The notes below the pieces were generated by a model, which had not been told where the DNA came from, searched no databases, and saw nothing but the letters and a program-made list of their open reading frames with translations. A DNA stretch of 64,000 nucleotides from JALORV01 sp963707445. GTDB taxonomy: Bacteria; Pseudomonadota; Gammaproteobacteria; Burkholderiales; Burkholderiaceae_F. Location: NCBI GenBank assembly GCA_963707445.1, contig CAVPPW010000013.1:248001-312000 (forward strand), given 5' to 3'. The translations under genes were made by a program, and so were the position numbers. Shown here piece by piece: positions 7,578 through 17,062 of the stretch; within the stretch, counting starts at the first letter, position 1; every line of letters begins with the position of its first letter.

Positions 7578-10307
7578 ATGAGCATGGACTCGGTCCATTA
7601 CCTCAGGCCCGCGATGGTCCCCCGCTCGATTGCCGTTGTCGGCGCCAGTCCGCGCCCTCAGTCGCTTGGGCGGTTCGTGTGGACCAACGTGATGGCCGCC
7701 GGTTTCAAGGGCGATATCCATGCGGTTAATCCGCGCCATCGCACTATCGAAGGCCGCCCCTGTCTGTCCTCGCTCGCGGCGCTCCCCACCAAGGTCGATC
7801 TCGCGATCGTTGTGACCGGCGCGCAACATGTGCCGGGCATCGTCGACGACGCCGGCAGGAAGGGCATACCGGCCATGCTGGTGCTGTCGCCTGGCCTGTG
7901 CGAAGAGGGGCCGGAGCGCCGCACACTCGAACGCGAGGTCATCGCGCGGGCGCGCGCCGCCAAAGTGCGGGTGCTCGGACCCAACTGTCTCGGGCTGATG
8001 CGGCCCGACATCGGGCTCAATGCCAGCTGGGCCAAGACCGTCGCTCGGCCGGGAACAACAGCGCTTGTTTCGCAGTCGGGCGCGGTCACGACGTCGCTGC
8101 TGGATTACGCGTGGACCGCGGGCTTTGGCTTTTCCTCGGTCGTCGCCACCGGCGCCGAATCGGACGTCACTATCGCGGAAATCCTGGACTTCCTGGCCGG
8201 CGACGCCGCGACGCGCTCGATCTTGCTTTACCTCGAGGGCATCCACGACGCGCGGCCGCTGATGTCCAGCATCCGGGTCGCTGCAAGCGTCAAGCCGGTG
8301 ATCGTTCTGAAGGCCGGCCGCCACGCGGCGGGCGCGCGCGTCGTGATGAGCCATACCGGCGCGCTCGTCGGCAACGATGCAGTGTTCGACGCGGCACTGC
8401 GGCGGGTCGGTGCGGTCCGCGTGCCAAAGATTGGCCACCTTTTCGCGGCGGCCGAAGCGTTTGCCAACGGCCGGCTGCCGCGCGGCAATCGCCTCGCCAT
8501 CTTGTCGAACGGCACCGGCCCCGGAGCCCTGGCCGCCGATGCTACCGAGGACAACCGGGTCGAGTTGGCGCGGCTTTCCGATGAAACGCGCGATGCGCTC
8601 GACGCGGTCCTGCCGCCCACCTGGTCGCATGCCAATCCGGTGGACGTGCGAGCCGATGGCGACGCGAACCGAATGGCCGCCGCGCTGCAGCTGCTGATCG
8701 ATGATCGCGCCAACGATGGCGTGCTGGTGCTCTTTGCGCCAACGCCTCGCCTCGGCGCCGAGCAGGCGGCCCGCGCGATGCTGCCGATCGCAGCCGCAGC
8801 CGAGAAGCCGGTGGTCAGCGCCTGGCTCGGCGAAAAGGACGCCGGCCGCGGACGGGCTGCATTCAAGGCGGCGTCACTGCCGGCGCTGCAAAATCCTGAG
8901 CGTGGCGTCGAGTGCTTTGGCTATCTGGCGCAGTACATCCGCAACCGCGAACTGCGGCTGCAGGTGCCGCCGCCGCGGATCGACGAGCTCAAGTTCGACG
9001 TGCAGGCGGCACGGCGCATCATCGACGCTGCCCGCAGTGCCGGGCGCCACATGCTCGACGAACAGGATTCAAAGGCGCTGCTGGCATCGTTCGGCATCGA
9101 GACCGCGATGGGGCTCATCGCGCGCAGCGCGATGGAGGCGCGCCAGGCTGCGCAGCAGTTGGGCTTTCCGGTGGTGCTGAAGGTGCGCGCCGACGGAATC
9201 ACGCACAAGAGCGACGTCGGCGGCGTGGTCCTCGGAGTCCAGTCGGCGGACGAGGTCGAGCGCGGCTTCGAGGCGATCGCTCAGCGGCTGGCCGAGCGCG
9301 CGCCGAGCGCGCGCTTCGTCGGCGTACTGGTGCAGAAAATGGTGGTGCGGCCGCAGGGGCGCGAGCTGATCGTCGGACTCGCGCGCGACCCGAATTTCGG
9401 GCCGGTCGTCAATTTCGGCATGGGGGGAACCGCCGTCGAGATCTTCAAGGACTCGGCGCTGGCGCTGCCACCGCTCAATGCCTTTCTGGCGCGCGATCTG
9501 ATCTCGCGCACCCGCGTCGCGCGGATGCTCGACGCCTTCCGCGGAGCGCCTGCCGTCGACCTCGACAAGCTGATCGAGGTGCTGCTGCGCGTGTCCGAGC
9601 TCGCCTGCGAGATTCCGGCCGTGCGCGAACTCGACATCAATCCGCTGCTGGCCGACGAGCACGGTGTCATCGCACTCGATGCGCGCGTGCTCGTGTCCGA
9701 TGCACCGCTGGCGGCCGACGCCACCTATTCACATCTGGCGATCCATCCGTACCCGCGCGCGCTGGTGCGCGAGGTCAGTGTCAAGAACGGCCGCATCCTG
9801 CTGCGGCCAATCCGCCCCGAGGACGCCGAAGCCGAGAAGCGCTTCATCAGCCGGCTGTCGCCCCGCACCTCGTACCTGCGCTTCCACGCGCCGGTCCGCG
9901 AACTGACGATGGAGCGGCTGGTGCGCTACACGCAGATCGACTACGACCGCGAGATGGCCTTCGTCGCGATCGATACGACAGCCGAGCAGCACGAGATCCG
10001 CGGCATCTCGCGCTACACCTGCAACCCGGACGGACATAGCGCGGAGTTCGGCGTCATCGTCGAGGACGCGTGGCAGGGGCGAGGGGTCGGCCACGTGCTG
10101 ATGCAGGCGCTGGAAGAGACGGCACGCGCGCGCGGCCTGGCGGAACTGATCGGGCTCGTCCTCAAGGAAAACGACGAGATGGGCGAGATGATGCGCAAGC
10201 GCGGCTATGTGCCGCATCGCGATGAAGAGGATCCCGGCGTGCTCCGCTACATCAAGCCACTGATCGAGTCGACGCCCGGCCCGCTCGAAGCTGTCGAGCC
10301 GGCCTGA
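7578..10307 (+). CDS. Pat/YfiQ-type protein: ADP-forming acyl-CoA synthetase fused to GNAT acetyltransferase
   Basis: 909 residues, intact. Domains in order: CoA-binding Rossmann domain (GASPRPQSLGRFVW near residue 22; GPNCLGLM); succinyl-CoA-ligase-like domains with SHTGAL (histidine near 259) and SNGTGPGALAAD; an ATP-grasp domain about 490-700 (FPVVLKVRADGITHKSD, GRELIVGLARDPNFGPV, VRELDINPLLADEHGV); and a C-terminal GNAT domain with the acetyl-CoA loop WQGRGVGHVLM near 831. Homologues acetylate lysines of metabolic enzymes such as acetyl-CoA synthetase. The start is the ATG at 7578. The histidine in SHTGAL is the residue phosphorylated in active ADP-forming synthetases, so synthetase activity is possible. 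Confidence 0.9.
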   Translation: MSMDSVHYLRPAMVPRSIAVVGASPRPQSLGRFVWTNVMAAGFKGDIHAVNPRHRTIEGRPCLSSLAALPTKVDLAIVVTGAQHVPGIVDDAGRKGIPAMLVLSPGLCEEGPERRTLEREVIARARAAKVRVLGPNCLGLMRPDIGLNASWAKTVARPGTTALVSQSGAVTTSLLDYAWTAGFGFSSVVATGAESDVTIAEILDFLAGDAATRSILLYLEGIHDARPLMSSIRVAASVKPVIVLKAGRHAAGARVVMSHTGALVGNDAVFDAALRRVGAVRVPKIGHLFAAAEAFANGRLPRGNRLAILSNGTGPGALAADATEDNRVELARLSDETRDALDAVLPPTWSHANPVDVRADGDANRMAAALQLLIDDRANDGVLVLFAPTPRLGAEQAARAMLPIAAAAEKPVVSAWLGEKDAGRGRAAFKAASLPALQNPERGVECFGYLAQYIRNRELRLQVPPPRIDELKFDVQAARRIIDAARSAGRHMLDEQDSKALLASFGIETAMGLIARSAMEARQAAQQLGFPVVLKVRADGITHKSDVGGVVLGVQSADEVERGFEAIAQRLAERAPSARFVGVLVQKMVVRPQGRELIVGLARDPNFGPVVNFGMGGTAVEIFKDSALALPPLNAFLARDLISRTRVARMLDAFRGAPAVDLDKLIEVLLRVSELACEIPAVRELDINPLLADEHGVIALDARVLVSDAPLAADATYSHLAIHPYPRALVREVSVKNGRILLRPIRPEDAEAEKRFISRLSPRTSYLRFHAPVRELTMERLVRYTQIDYDREMAFVAIDTTAEQHEIRGISRYTCNPDGHSAEFGVIVEDAWQGRGVGHVLMQALEETARARGLAELIGLVLKENDEMGEMMRKRGYVPHRDEEDPGVLRYIKPLIESTPGPLEAVEPA

Positions 10308-10380
10308 ACGCCGCCTGCGCCGCGCGCGCTGCGGCCGCTCTTACAATCCGTTTCGACTTCCTCTCCTGTTGCGGACCCCC

Positions 10381-11288
10381 ATGTATAAGTTCCTCCGCGG
10401 CCGCCGCCTGTGGCTGGTCGGCTGCATCGCCTGCGTGTTGTTCGGCGCCGCGCAGGCGCAGTCCGATGTGCGACGCGGTTTTGTCTACGAAGTGCGCAAG
10501 GGCAACCAGAGCGCGCTGCTGCTCGGAACAATCCATGTCGGAAGGCCGGAGTTCTATCCGCTGCCGGCGTCGACAATGGCTCGCATCGAGCGCGCCGACG
10601 CTATCGTCCTCGAAGCCGATGTAAGCGACACGAGTCGCGCGATTGCAGCCACGCAGAAGTACGCGGTGTATGGCGCGGGCGAGCCGGGACTGGACACGCG
10701 CCTGCCGCCGGCATTGAAGGCGCGGATCGAAACCATCGCCGAGCGCAATCAGCTCGAAACGACGCCACTATGGCGCATGAAGCCATGGATGCTCGGCAAC
10801 GTGCTGGCGTTGTTCGAGGCGGCGCAGGCCGGATACATGCCGGCGCTGTCGGTCGAGGCTTACCTGACGCGCATCGCGAAGCAGAATGGCAAGCCGGTGC
10901 TGGAACTGGAAAGCATCGAGCAGCAGTTCGAACTCTTCGAACGCGCGCCGTTTGCAACGCAGGTCGCGTTTCTCGAGGATGCCGTCAAGGCGGTGGAGAC
11001 CAATGCGGCACGACGCGAGATCAACCGCATCGCGCAGGCCTGGGAGACCGGTGACGCAGCGGCGCTCGACCGACTGATGGCGGAGATGCGCGCGCAGACC
11101 AGCGTCGGCGCGCGCTTCACGGTCGACACGATCCTGATTGGCGCCACCCGGCGATGGTCAAGCGTATCGAGGCGTTGATGGCCGAGGGCCGCAACAACCT
11201 GATCGCGGTCGGATCATTGCATCTGGCCGGGCCCGAGGGTCTGGTCGCGATGTTGCGCGCACGCGGCTACACGGTAACCGCGTTGTGA
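10381..11288 (+). CDS. TraB/GumN-family protein, secreted (one frameshift)
   Basis: About 302 residues after correcting a one-base slip near 11140. The N-terminus is a signal peptide (LWLVGCIACVLFGAAQAQS), so the mature protein is periplasmic or lipid-facing. The TraB/GumN hallmark GTIHVGRPEFYPLP is near residue 50, with EADV soon after. After the slip the C-terminal hallmark is NNLIAVGSLHLAGPEGL, with YTVTAL at the end. The family is related to the Tiki metalloprotease fold, with GxxH motifs as putative metal ligands; bacterial function is not established. The start is the ATG at 10381. A TTACAAT element at 10341 may be the -10 of its promoter. Confidence 0.8.
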
Positions 11289-11405
11289 TCGCTTGATGCG
11301 CGCGCGTCGGTCGATCGGGTCGCGGCGGCGACCGCGTCGTCGCCCTCGCCGAGGACCAGCTGTTCGAGCTGCCGCCGCTGGATACAGCGGCATAGGCGAC
11401 TGCCG

Positions 11406-12224
11406 TTACGCGGCGGGCCAAAACAGGTACGCGTCCATCGCCAGCACGCCGCTGTCGACCCCGGCGTCGATGTGTTCGACGCGTGGGTTCGCGCCGGCCG
11501 CGCCGAAGGCGAACATCAGCGGCAGGAAATGCTCCGACGTCGGATGCGCACGACGCGCGTGCGGCGCGCGCTCGAGCCACGCGGCAAGCGCCGCGCGGTC
11601 ATCGCTGCGCAGTGCGTGATCGACCCAGCTGGTGAATTCGCGGACGTATTGCTCGGGCTCGCGTTCGTCGATCGTCATCGAACCGCGCCGTCGCGCGTCG
11701 GTGATCCATTCGCGCAGGTTGTGCGTCAGGTGTCCCGAGCCGATCAGCAGCACGCCTTCGCTCGCCAGCGGCGCGAGCGCAGCGCCGACGCGCAGATGAT
11801 GGTCGGCACCGAGCGACGGCTGGATCGACATCTGCGCGACCGGCACCTCCGCGTCGGGATACAGCCGCAGCAGCGGCACCCACGCGCCGTGATCGAGGCC
11901 GCGGCAGCCGTTGGCGGTCGCGCTGATGCCGGCGTCGTTCAGCAGCTGCAGCGGCGCGTTGCGCGGCAGCGGTCGCGCCCGGGGCCGGATAGCGGATCCG
12001 GTACAGCTCGTCCGGGAAATCCGCCGAAGTCGTGGATCGTTTCCGGCTGCTTCGACGTCGCCACCATCGGCAGCTCGGTTTCCCAGTGCGCCGAAGCGAC
12101 GAGGATCGACTGCGGGCCGCGGCAGACGCCGGCCCAGCGCCTCCCAGGCATCGCCGGCGCGACCGGCAGCCACCGCGTGCATCGGCGAGCCGTGCGAGAT
12201 GAACAGGGTGGGCAGCGGAGTCAT
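11406..12224 (-). CDS. Extradiol-type dioxygenase, LigB/DODA family (two compensating frameshifts)
   Basis: About 272 residues. The N-terminal metal motif is LFISHGSPMHAV. A middle segment, read only in a shifted frame, gives SILVASAHWETELPMVATS and QPETIHDFGGFP; then DAGISATANGCRGLDHGAWV, GSGHLTHNLREW and the C-terminal HIDAGVDSGVLAMDAYLFWP. This is the DOPA-4,5-dioxygenase-like branch (YgiD type), which cleaves catechols with a metal held by histidines. Slips near 11985 and 12125 cancel each other and look like indel errors. It lies downstream of the GST and DoxX genes on the same strand, an aromatic- or quinone-stress theme. The true substrate is unknown. Confidence 0.85.
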   Translation of the reverse strand: MTPLPTLFISHGSPMHAVAAGRAGDAWEALGRRLPRPAVDPRRFGALGNRAADGGDVEAAGNDPRLRRISRTSCTGSAIRPRARPLPRNAPLQLLNDAGISATANGCRGLDHGAWVPLLRLYPDAEVPVAQMSIQPSLGADHHLRVGAALAPLASEGVLLIGSGHLTHNLREWITDARRRGSMTIDEREPEQYVREFTSWVDHALRSDDRAALAAWLERAPHARRAHPTSEHFLPLMFAFGAAGANPRVEHIDAGVDSGVLAMDAYLFWPAA

Positions 12225-12279
12225 GATGGCAGCGTCACGCCGCGGGCCGGAGACTCGAGCCCGCGGCATTGCGCTCAGG

Positions 12280-12889
12280 TTACTTCAGCAGTCCTTCTTC
12301 CTTCAGGGCGGTCTGCACGTCGGGCCGTGCCGCGACTCGCGCAAGGTACGCCTGCAATTTCGGCCAGCGGGCCAGATCGATGCCGGTGTGCTTCGACCAG
12401 TTCGCCACCGTGAACAAATAGGCGTCGGCGACCGTGAAGTCGTCACCCATCAGGAATGGCTTGTCGCCCAGCTGCTCGACGATCCACTCGAACCGGCCGC
12501 GCGATCTTGTCGCGGAACTTCTCCTTGGCTTCGTCCGGCATCGACGGGTCGAACAGCGGCGAGAACTGCTTGTGCAGCTCGGACGTGATGAAGTTGAGCC
12601 ACTCCTGCAGCTGGTAGCGCGCGATCGTGCCATTGGCCGGCGCGAGCTTCTTCTGCGGAGCGCGGTCCGCGAGGTACTGGACGATCGCCGGGCCTTCGGT
12701 CAGCCGCGTGCCGTCGTCGAGTTCGAGCAGCGGCACATAGCCCTTGCCGTTGATCGACCAGTAGTCGTCGCCGGTGATCGTCTTCTTGCCCTTCGTGTCG
12801 ACGCGCACGAGGTTGAGCGGCAGCCCGGCTTCGCGCGCCACGATGTGCGGCGACAGCGAGCAGGCGCCGGGGGAGTAATAGAGCTTCAT
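12280..12889 (-). CDS. Glutathione S-transferase (one frameshift)
   Basis: About 203 residues once a slip near 12500 is corrected. The thioredoxin-fold N-terminus reads MKLYYSPGACSLSPHIVARE, with the Ser/Cys pair typical of beta-class bacterial GSTs. The cis-proline YVPLLELDDG and TEGPAIVQYLADR follow. The helical C-terminal domain has FLMGDDFTVADAYLFTV. The start at 12889 has AGGAACC just upstream; a longer start at 12904 is less likely. Beta-class GSTs conjugate or reduce electrophiles and bind covalently through Cys10, which is present here. The gene sits between the dioxygenase and doxX on the same strand. Confidence 0.9.
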
Positions 12890-12915
12890 CGTGGTTCCTG
12901 TCATCGTTTCGTGGA

Positions 12916-13344
12916 TCAGGCGGCCTGCAGGCGTTGCGGCGTGCGGCGGGCGAAGCGGCCACCGAGCGCATAGGCACCATCACCGAGCAAGGCTTGGGCC
13001 ACCGCGGCCAATGTCAGGAAGACCGGGTACTCCCAACCGCCGTTCGGAGCGCTGAACAGCCAGCCGTTGCCCGAGTGCACCCATGCCGCACCGAGCAGCA
13101 CCGGAACCAGCGCCGCAGCAACCCAGCGCGTGCCGACGCCGGCAATCAGCAGCACGCCGCCGGCGAGTTCGGCGGCGAAGGTCGCGTAGGCCAGCACGCC
13201 GGGCAGGCCGAGCGACTCGAAAAACTGCACGGTGCCGGGCAGCGTGAAGACGAATAGCTTCAACAGCGCGTGGGCGACGAACATCGTGCCGAGCGCGAGC
13301 CGCAGCATCAGCGCGGCGTAAGGGGCGGTTCTCGTATCGATCAT
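12916..13344 (-). CDS. DoxX-family membrane protein
   Basis: 142 residues with four hydrophobic helices typical of DoxX: ALMLRLALGTMFVAHALLK, GVLAYATFAAELAGGVLLIA, WVAAALVPVLLGAAWVHSG and a segment around FLTLAAVAQALLG. DoxX proteins are small integral membrane proteins linked to redox stress and quinone or thiol metabolism; no reaction is proven for most. It is the promoter-proximal gene of the doxX-GST-dioxygenase set, transcribed away from the LysR gene across a 123-bp shared intergenic region, so control by that LysR protein is likely. Confidence 0.85.
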   Translation of the reverse strand: MIDTRTAPYAALMLRLALGTMFVAHALLKLFVFTLPGTVQFFESLGLPGVLAYATFAAELAGGVLLIAGVGTRWVAAALVPVLLGAAWVHSGNGWLFSAPNGGWEYPVFLTLAAVAQALLGDGAYALGGRFARRTPQRLQAA

Positions 13345-13467
13345 GCGTATCTCCTTGAGGTTGCGGTTCCGGCAGGCGCCGGACTGAATGAACTGTAGAG
13401 GTCCCTGAAAACAGAGATAAAGGCGTCCTTACGCAAAACATTGTCCTGAAATACGGCATAATCAATC
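13345..13467. promoter_or_regulatory. Divergent control region between doxX and lysR
   Basis: An AT-richer spacer separating the divergently transcribed doxX operon and the LysR gene. LysR regulators usually bind such a spacer at T-N11-A sites. A GGCATAATC element at 13455 could be a -10 box just ahead of the GTG start of the LysR gene. No perfect inverted repeat longer than 6 bp was found, so the operator is not pinned down. Confidence 0.4.
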
Positions 13468-14401
13468 GTGGACCGCTGGCTGGCGATGGAAGCCTTTGTC
13501 CGGATCGTCGAATCCGGCAGCTTCGTCGGTGCGGCCGAACGCCTCGGGCTGTCGACCTCGTCGCTGTCCCGGCTGGTCGCCGAACTCGAGCAGCACCTCG
13601 GGGCGAGGCTGCTGAATCGCACGACACGTCGGCTTTCGCTGACCGAGAGCGGTCAGTCGTACTACGAGCGCTGCGTCACGCTGCTCGCCGATCTCGCGGA
13701 AGCCGAGGCGATCGCGGGCCAGGCCGCGGCAGAACCGCGCGGCACGATCCGGCTGACCTGTTCGTACAGCATGGCGGAGCAGCGAGTCGCTCCGGCCATC
13801 GCGGCCTTTGCCGAAGCGCATGCCCAGGTCAAATTCGAACTCGTCGTGTCTGACCGCGTGATCGATCTCGTCGAGGAGGGCTTCGACCTCGCGATCCGCG
13901 TCGGAGCGGTCGGCAGCGACCGGCTGGTCGCGCGTCGGCTCGGCTCGATGCGGCTGCTGCTCTGTGCCGCGCCGTCGTATCTCGCGCAGCACGGAACGCC
14001 GTCGGCGCCGGCGGATCTCGGCGCGCTTCAACGCGCTGACTTACGCCTATGCCACGCGCGCCCCGCCAGTGGCGCTTCACCGGACCAGCGCGGGCAGGTC
14101 GCACGAAGTGCGCGTCGGCGGCACGCTGCACGCCAATAGCGGCGATGCATTGCGTTCGGCTGCCGTCGGTGGGCTCGGCATCATCAACGAGCCCGATTTT
14201 CTGCTGCAGGATGCCGTCGAGCGCGGCGAGCTGGTGCGGCTGCTGCCGGACTTCGAGAGCGGCGGCGGCGAGATCTGGGCGGTTTACCCCAGCCGCCGGC
14301 ACCTGTCGCTGAAGGTGCGGCTGTTCGTCGATCACATCGCGCGCGTCTTTCGCCGCCTCAGCGACGTCTTCTGCGCCGCAGCAATAGTCCGCACCCTCTA
14401 G
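13468..14401 (+). CDS. LysR-family transcriptional regulator (one frameshift)
   Basis: About 311 residues from a GTG start. The winged helix-turn-helix spans residues 1-60: AFVRIVESGSFVGAAERLGL and SSLSRLVAELEQHLGARLLN, with RRLSLTESG. The effector domain follows; a slip near 14030 is needed to join VARRLGSMRLLLCAAPSYLA with VGGLGIINEPDFLLQDAVE and AVYPSRRHLSLKVRLFVDH. The sequence resembles the CrgA/DsdC-like subgroup common in Burkholderiales. It is divergent from doxX, GST and the dioxygenase and probably regulates them and itself. The inducer is unknown. Confidence 0.9.
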
Positions 14402-14441
14402 AAACTCGGGTTGACTCGGGTGCGGTCAACTCGGAAATAGT

Positions 14442-14453
14442 ACGAACGTTCGT
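14442..14453. promoter_or_regulatory. Perfect palindrome ACGAACGTTCGT, probable TetR operator
   Basis: A 12-bp perfect palindrome 42 bp upstream of the TetR start, in a local AT-rich tract (GAAATAGT before, TTTTTT after). Sites of this type, with AACGAACGTTCGTT-like cores, are bound by TetR-family regulators of fatty-acid degradation such as PsrA. The position suits autorepression and control of the downstream acyl-CoA dehydrogenase operon. No second copy was seen in the operon. Confidence 0.7.
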
Positions 14454-14495
14454 TTTTTCTGCGGCGGCCGCAACTGCGCGCGCCGCACTCCCCGA

Positions 14496-15198
14496 ATGCC
14501 GATTTCCAGCGCGCTGAGTTCGATCGCGACGGCCCTGCGTCCCCGCAAGGGCGACCAGACGCGCGCGGCGATCGTCGACGTGGCGCTCGCGATGGCGAGC
14601 CGCGAAGGGCTCGAAGGCCTGACGATCGGCACGCTGGCCGACCACATGCAGATGAGCAAGAGCGGCGTGTTCGCGCACTTCGGCTCGCGCGAGGACCTGC
14701 AGCTTGCGGTGCTGAAGGAGTACGTGCGGCGCTTCGTCGACGAGGTGCTGCGTCCCGCGGTGAAGAAAGCCGCGCGGACTGCCGCGCCTCGAGGCCATCG
14801 CGGATCGCTGGGTCGCATTTCTCGCGCGCGAACTGACGCGCGGCTGCATCATGATCGCCGGGGCCGTCGAGTACGACGACCGCCCCGGCCCGCAGCGCGA
14901 CGCGATGGTCGAGATCATCGCCGGCTGGAACGCCGAACTGCTGAAGGCTATCCGCCAGGCGATCGCTGCCGGCCATCTGCGACGCGATGTCGATGCACGG
15001 CAGATGGCTTTCGAGATGTACGGCCTGATGCTCGCGATGCATCAGGATGCGCGGCTGCTGCGCTCGGCCGACAGTGCCAAGCGCGCGCGCGCCGGACTGC
15101 GCCGACTGTTCGACGATGCGCGCGCGGCGCCGAACGACAAGACCCGGGTTTCGAAACGCCGTGCACCCCGCGGGGTGGCGGTTCGCGCCACGAAGTAA
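14496..15198 (+). CDS. TetR-family regulator of the beta-oxidation operon (one frameshift)
   Basis: About 233 residues. The N-terminal helix-turn-helix is typical: GDQTRAAIVDVALAMASREG, GLTIGTLADHMQMSKSGVFA, HFGSREDLQLAVLKEYVRRF. After a slip near 14785 the ligand domain continues with MIAGAVEYDDRPGPQRDAMV and QMAFEMYGLMLAMHQDARLL, which places it in the TetR_C_33-like group. It is separated by only 12 bp from the acyl-CoA dehydrogenase gene, so it heads the operon. A perfect palindrome 42 bp upstream is the likely operator. Acyl-CoA as effector is inferred from context. Confidence 0.88.
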
Positions 15199-15210
15199 GG
15201 AGACGAAGCA

Positions 15211-17023
15211 ATGCCGTCCTACAAGGCCCCGTTACGCGACCAGCAGTTCGTTCTGCACGAAGTGCTCGGTGCGGTCGACGTGCTCAGGCAGATGCCGCGC
15301 TACGCTGACCTCGACGCCGACACGGTGAACCAGGTCATCGAGGAGGCCGGCAAGTTCTGCGAGGACCAGTTGTTGCCGATCAATCGCAGCGGCGACGAAG
15401 AAGGCTGCACCTACGATGCGGCGAGCCGCACGGTCAAGACGCCGCGCGGCTTCAAGGAGGCCTACGACGCCTTTCGCGAGGCCGGCTGGCAGGGCCTCGC
15501 AGCCGAGACCGAGTACGGCGGCCAGGGACTGCCGCACCTGCTGCAGATCGCGTTCTACGAGATGCAGTACTCGACCAACCAGGCCTGGGCGATGTACCCG
15601 GGACTGACGATCGGCGCGTACGAGTGCCTGCTGAAGCATGCCTCCGACGAGCAGAAGGACCTCTATCCTGCCGAAGCTCACCTCGGGACAGTGGACCGGC
15701 ACGATGTGCCTGACCGAGCCTCACTGCGGAACCGATCTCGGCATGCTGCGCACGAAGGCCGAGCCGCAGCCCGATGGCAGCTACCGGCTGACCGGAGAGA
15801 AGATCTTCATTTCTTCCGGCGAGCACGACATGGCGGAGAACATCGTGCACCTCGTGCTGGCGCGCCTGCCGGACGCGCCGCACGGGACGAAAGGAATCTC
15901 GCTCTTCATCGTGCCGAAGTTCGTGCCCACCGGAGCAGGCGCGAGCGCAGCGATCGGCGCGCGTAACGGGCTGTACTGCGGTGGCATCGAGCACAAGATG
16001 GGCATCCACGGCAACGCCACCTGCCAGATGATCCTCGACCGCGCCACCGGCTGGTTGGTCGGCGAGCCCAACAAGGGGCTCAACGCGATGTTCGTGATGA
16101 TGAACGGCGCGCGTCTCGGCGTCGGGGTCCAGGGACTGGGACTGACCGAGGTCGCCTACCAGAACGCGGCGGCGTATGCGAAGGACCGCATCCAGGGCCG
16201 CTCGCTCGCCGGCCCGACGAACCCGGAGAAGCCTGCCGATCCGATCATCGTGCATCCGGACGTGCGCCGCATGCTGCTGACGGCGCGCGCCTACGCGGAA
16301 GGCGGACGCGCATTCGCCTACTGGGTCGCGCTGATGGCGGACACGCAGCTGTCACACCCCGACGACGAGCAGCGCAAGTTCGGCGCCGACATGATGTCGC
16401 TGATGACGCCGATCGTGAAGGCGTTCATGACCGACAACGGCTTCCTGTGCGCGTCGGAGTGCCTGCAGGTCTTCGGCGGGCATGGCTACGTCCGCGAAAA
16501 TGGCATGGAGCAGTTCGTGCGCGACGCCCGCATCAACATGATCTACGAGGGCACGAACACGATCCAGTCGCTCGACCTGATCGGCCGCAAGATACTGATG
16601 GACAACGGCGCGAAGCTGCGCGCGTTCGGCAAGATGGTCACCGAGTTCATCGAGGAAAATGGCACTCATCCCGACATGGATGAGTTCGTCACCCCGCTCG
16701 CCGACATCGGCAACAAGGTGCAGCGGCTGACGATGGACCTCGGCATGAAGGCGATGGCCAACCGCGACGAGGTCGGCGCGGCCGCCGTGCCCTACCTGCG
16801 CGTCGTCGGTCATCTTGTCTATTCATACTTCTGGGCGCGCATGGCCAAGGTCGCGGTCGAGCGCGTCCGCGCCGATGGCGGTAGCGTGGATCCGTTCTAC
16901 AGGAACAAGCTGATGGTCGCGCGCTTCTACTTTCAGCGGCTGCTGCCGGAGACCGCGGCACTGATCCGCAGCGTGGCCGCGGGCCCGACGACGCTGATGG
17001 AACTTCCCGCCGAGGCGTTCTGA
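15211..17023 (+). CDS. Acyl-CoA dehydrogenase, long 600-residue type (one frameshift)
   Basis: About 604 residues, the size of the long branch that carries an extra C-terminal domain (the DmdC/FadE5-like class). It opens with MPSYKAPLRDQQFVLHEVL. The FAD/substrate block reads TGTMCLTEPHCGTDLGMLRT, and KGISLFIVPKF follows. The catalytic-base region is MIYEGTNTIQSLDLIGRKIL, with Glu in YEGTN. A slip near 15675 separates the N-terminal domain. It catalyses FAD-dependent alpha,beta-dehydrogenation of acyl-CoA and passes electrons to ETF. It is followed after 39 bp by the HAD-ECH fusion and preceded by a TetR gene, so it is the first enzymatic step of this operon. Confidence 0.92.
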
Positions 17024-17062
17024 ACCGGCCGACAAGGACAACAGATTGAATCGGAGAGACAG

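Noticed and set aside
8912..10039. 375-codon frame inside the Pat-like gene
   Set aside because: A second-frame shadow with no recognisable sequence; the main frame is continuous over 909 codons.
11289..11405. Possible short gene ending in a sequence like LAEDQLFELPPLDTAA
   Set aside because: No start codon with an RBS and no homology I can recognise; it may be the tail of a frame-slipped gene but cannot be supported.
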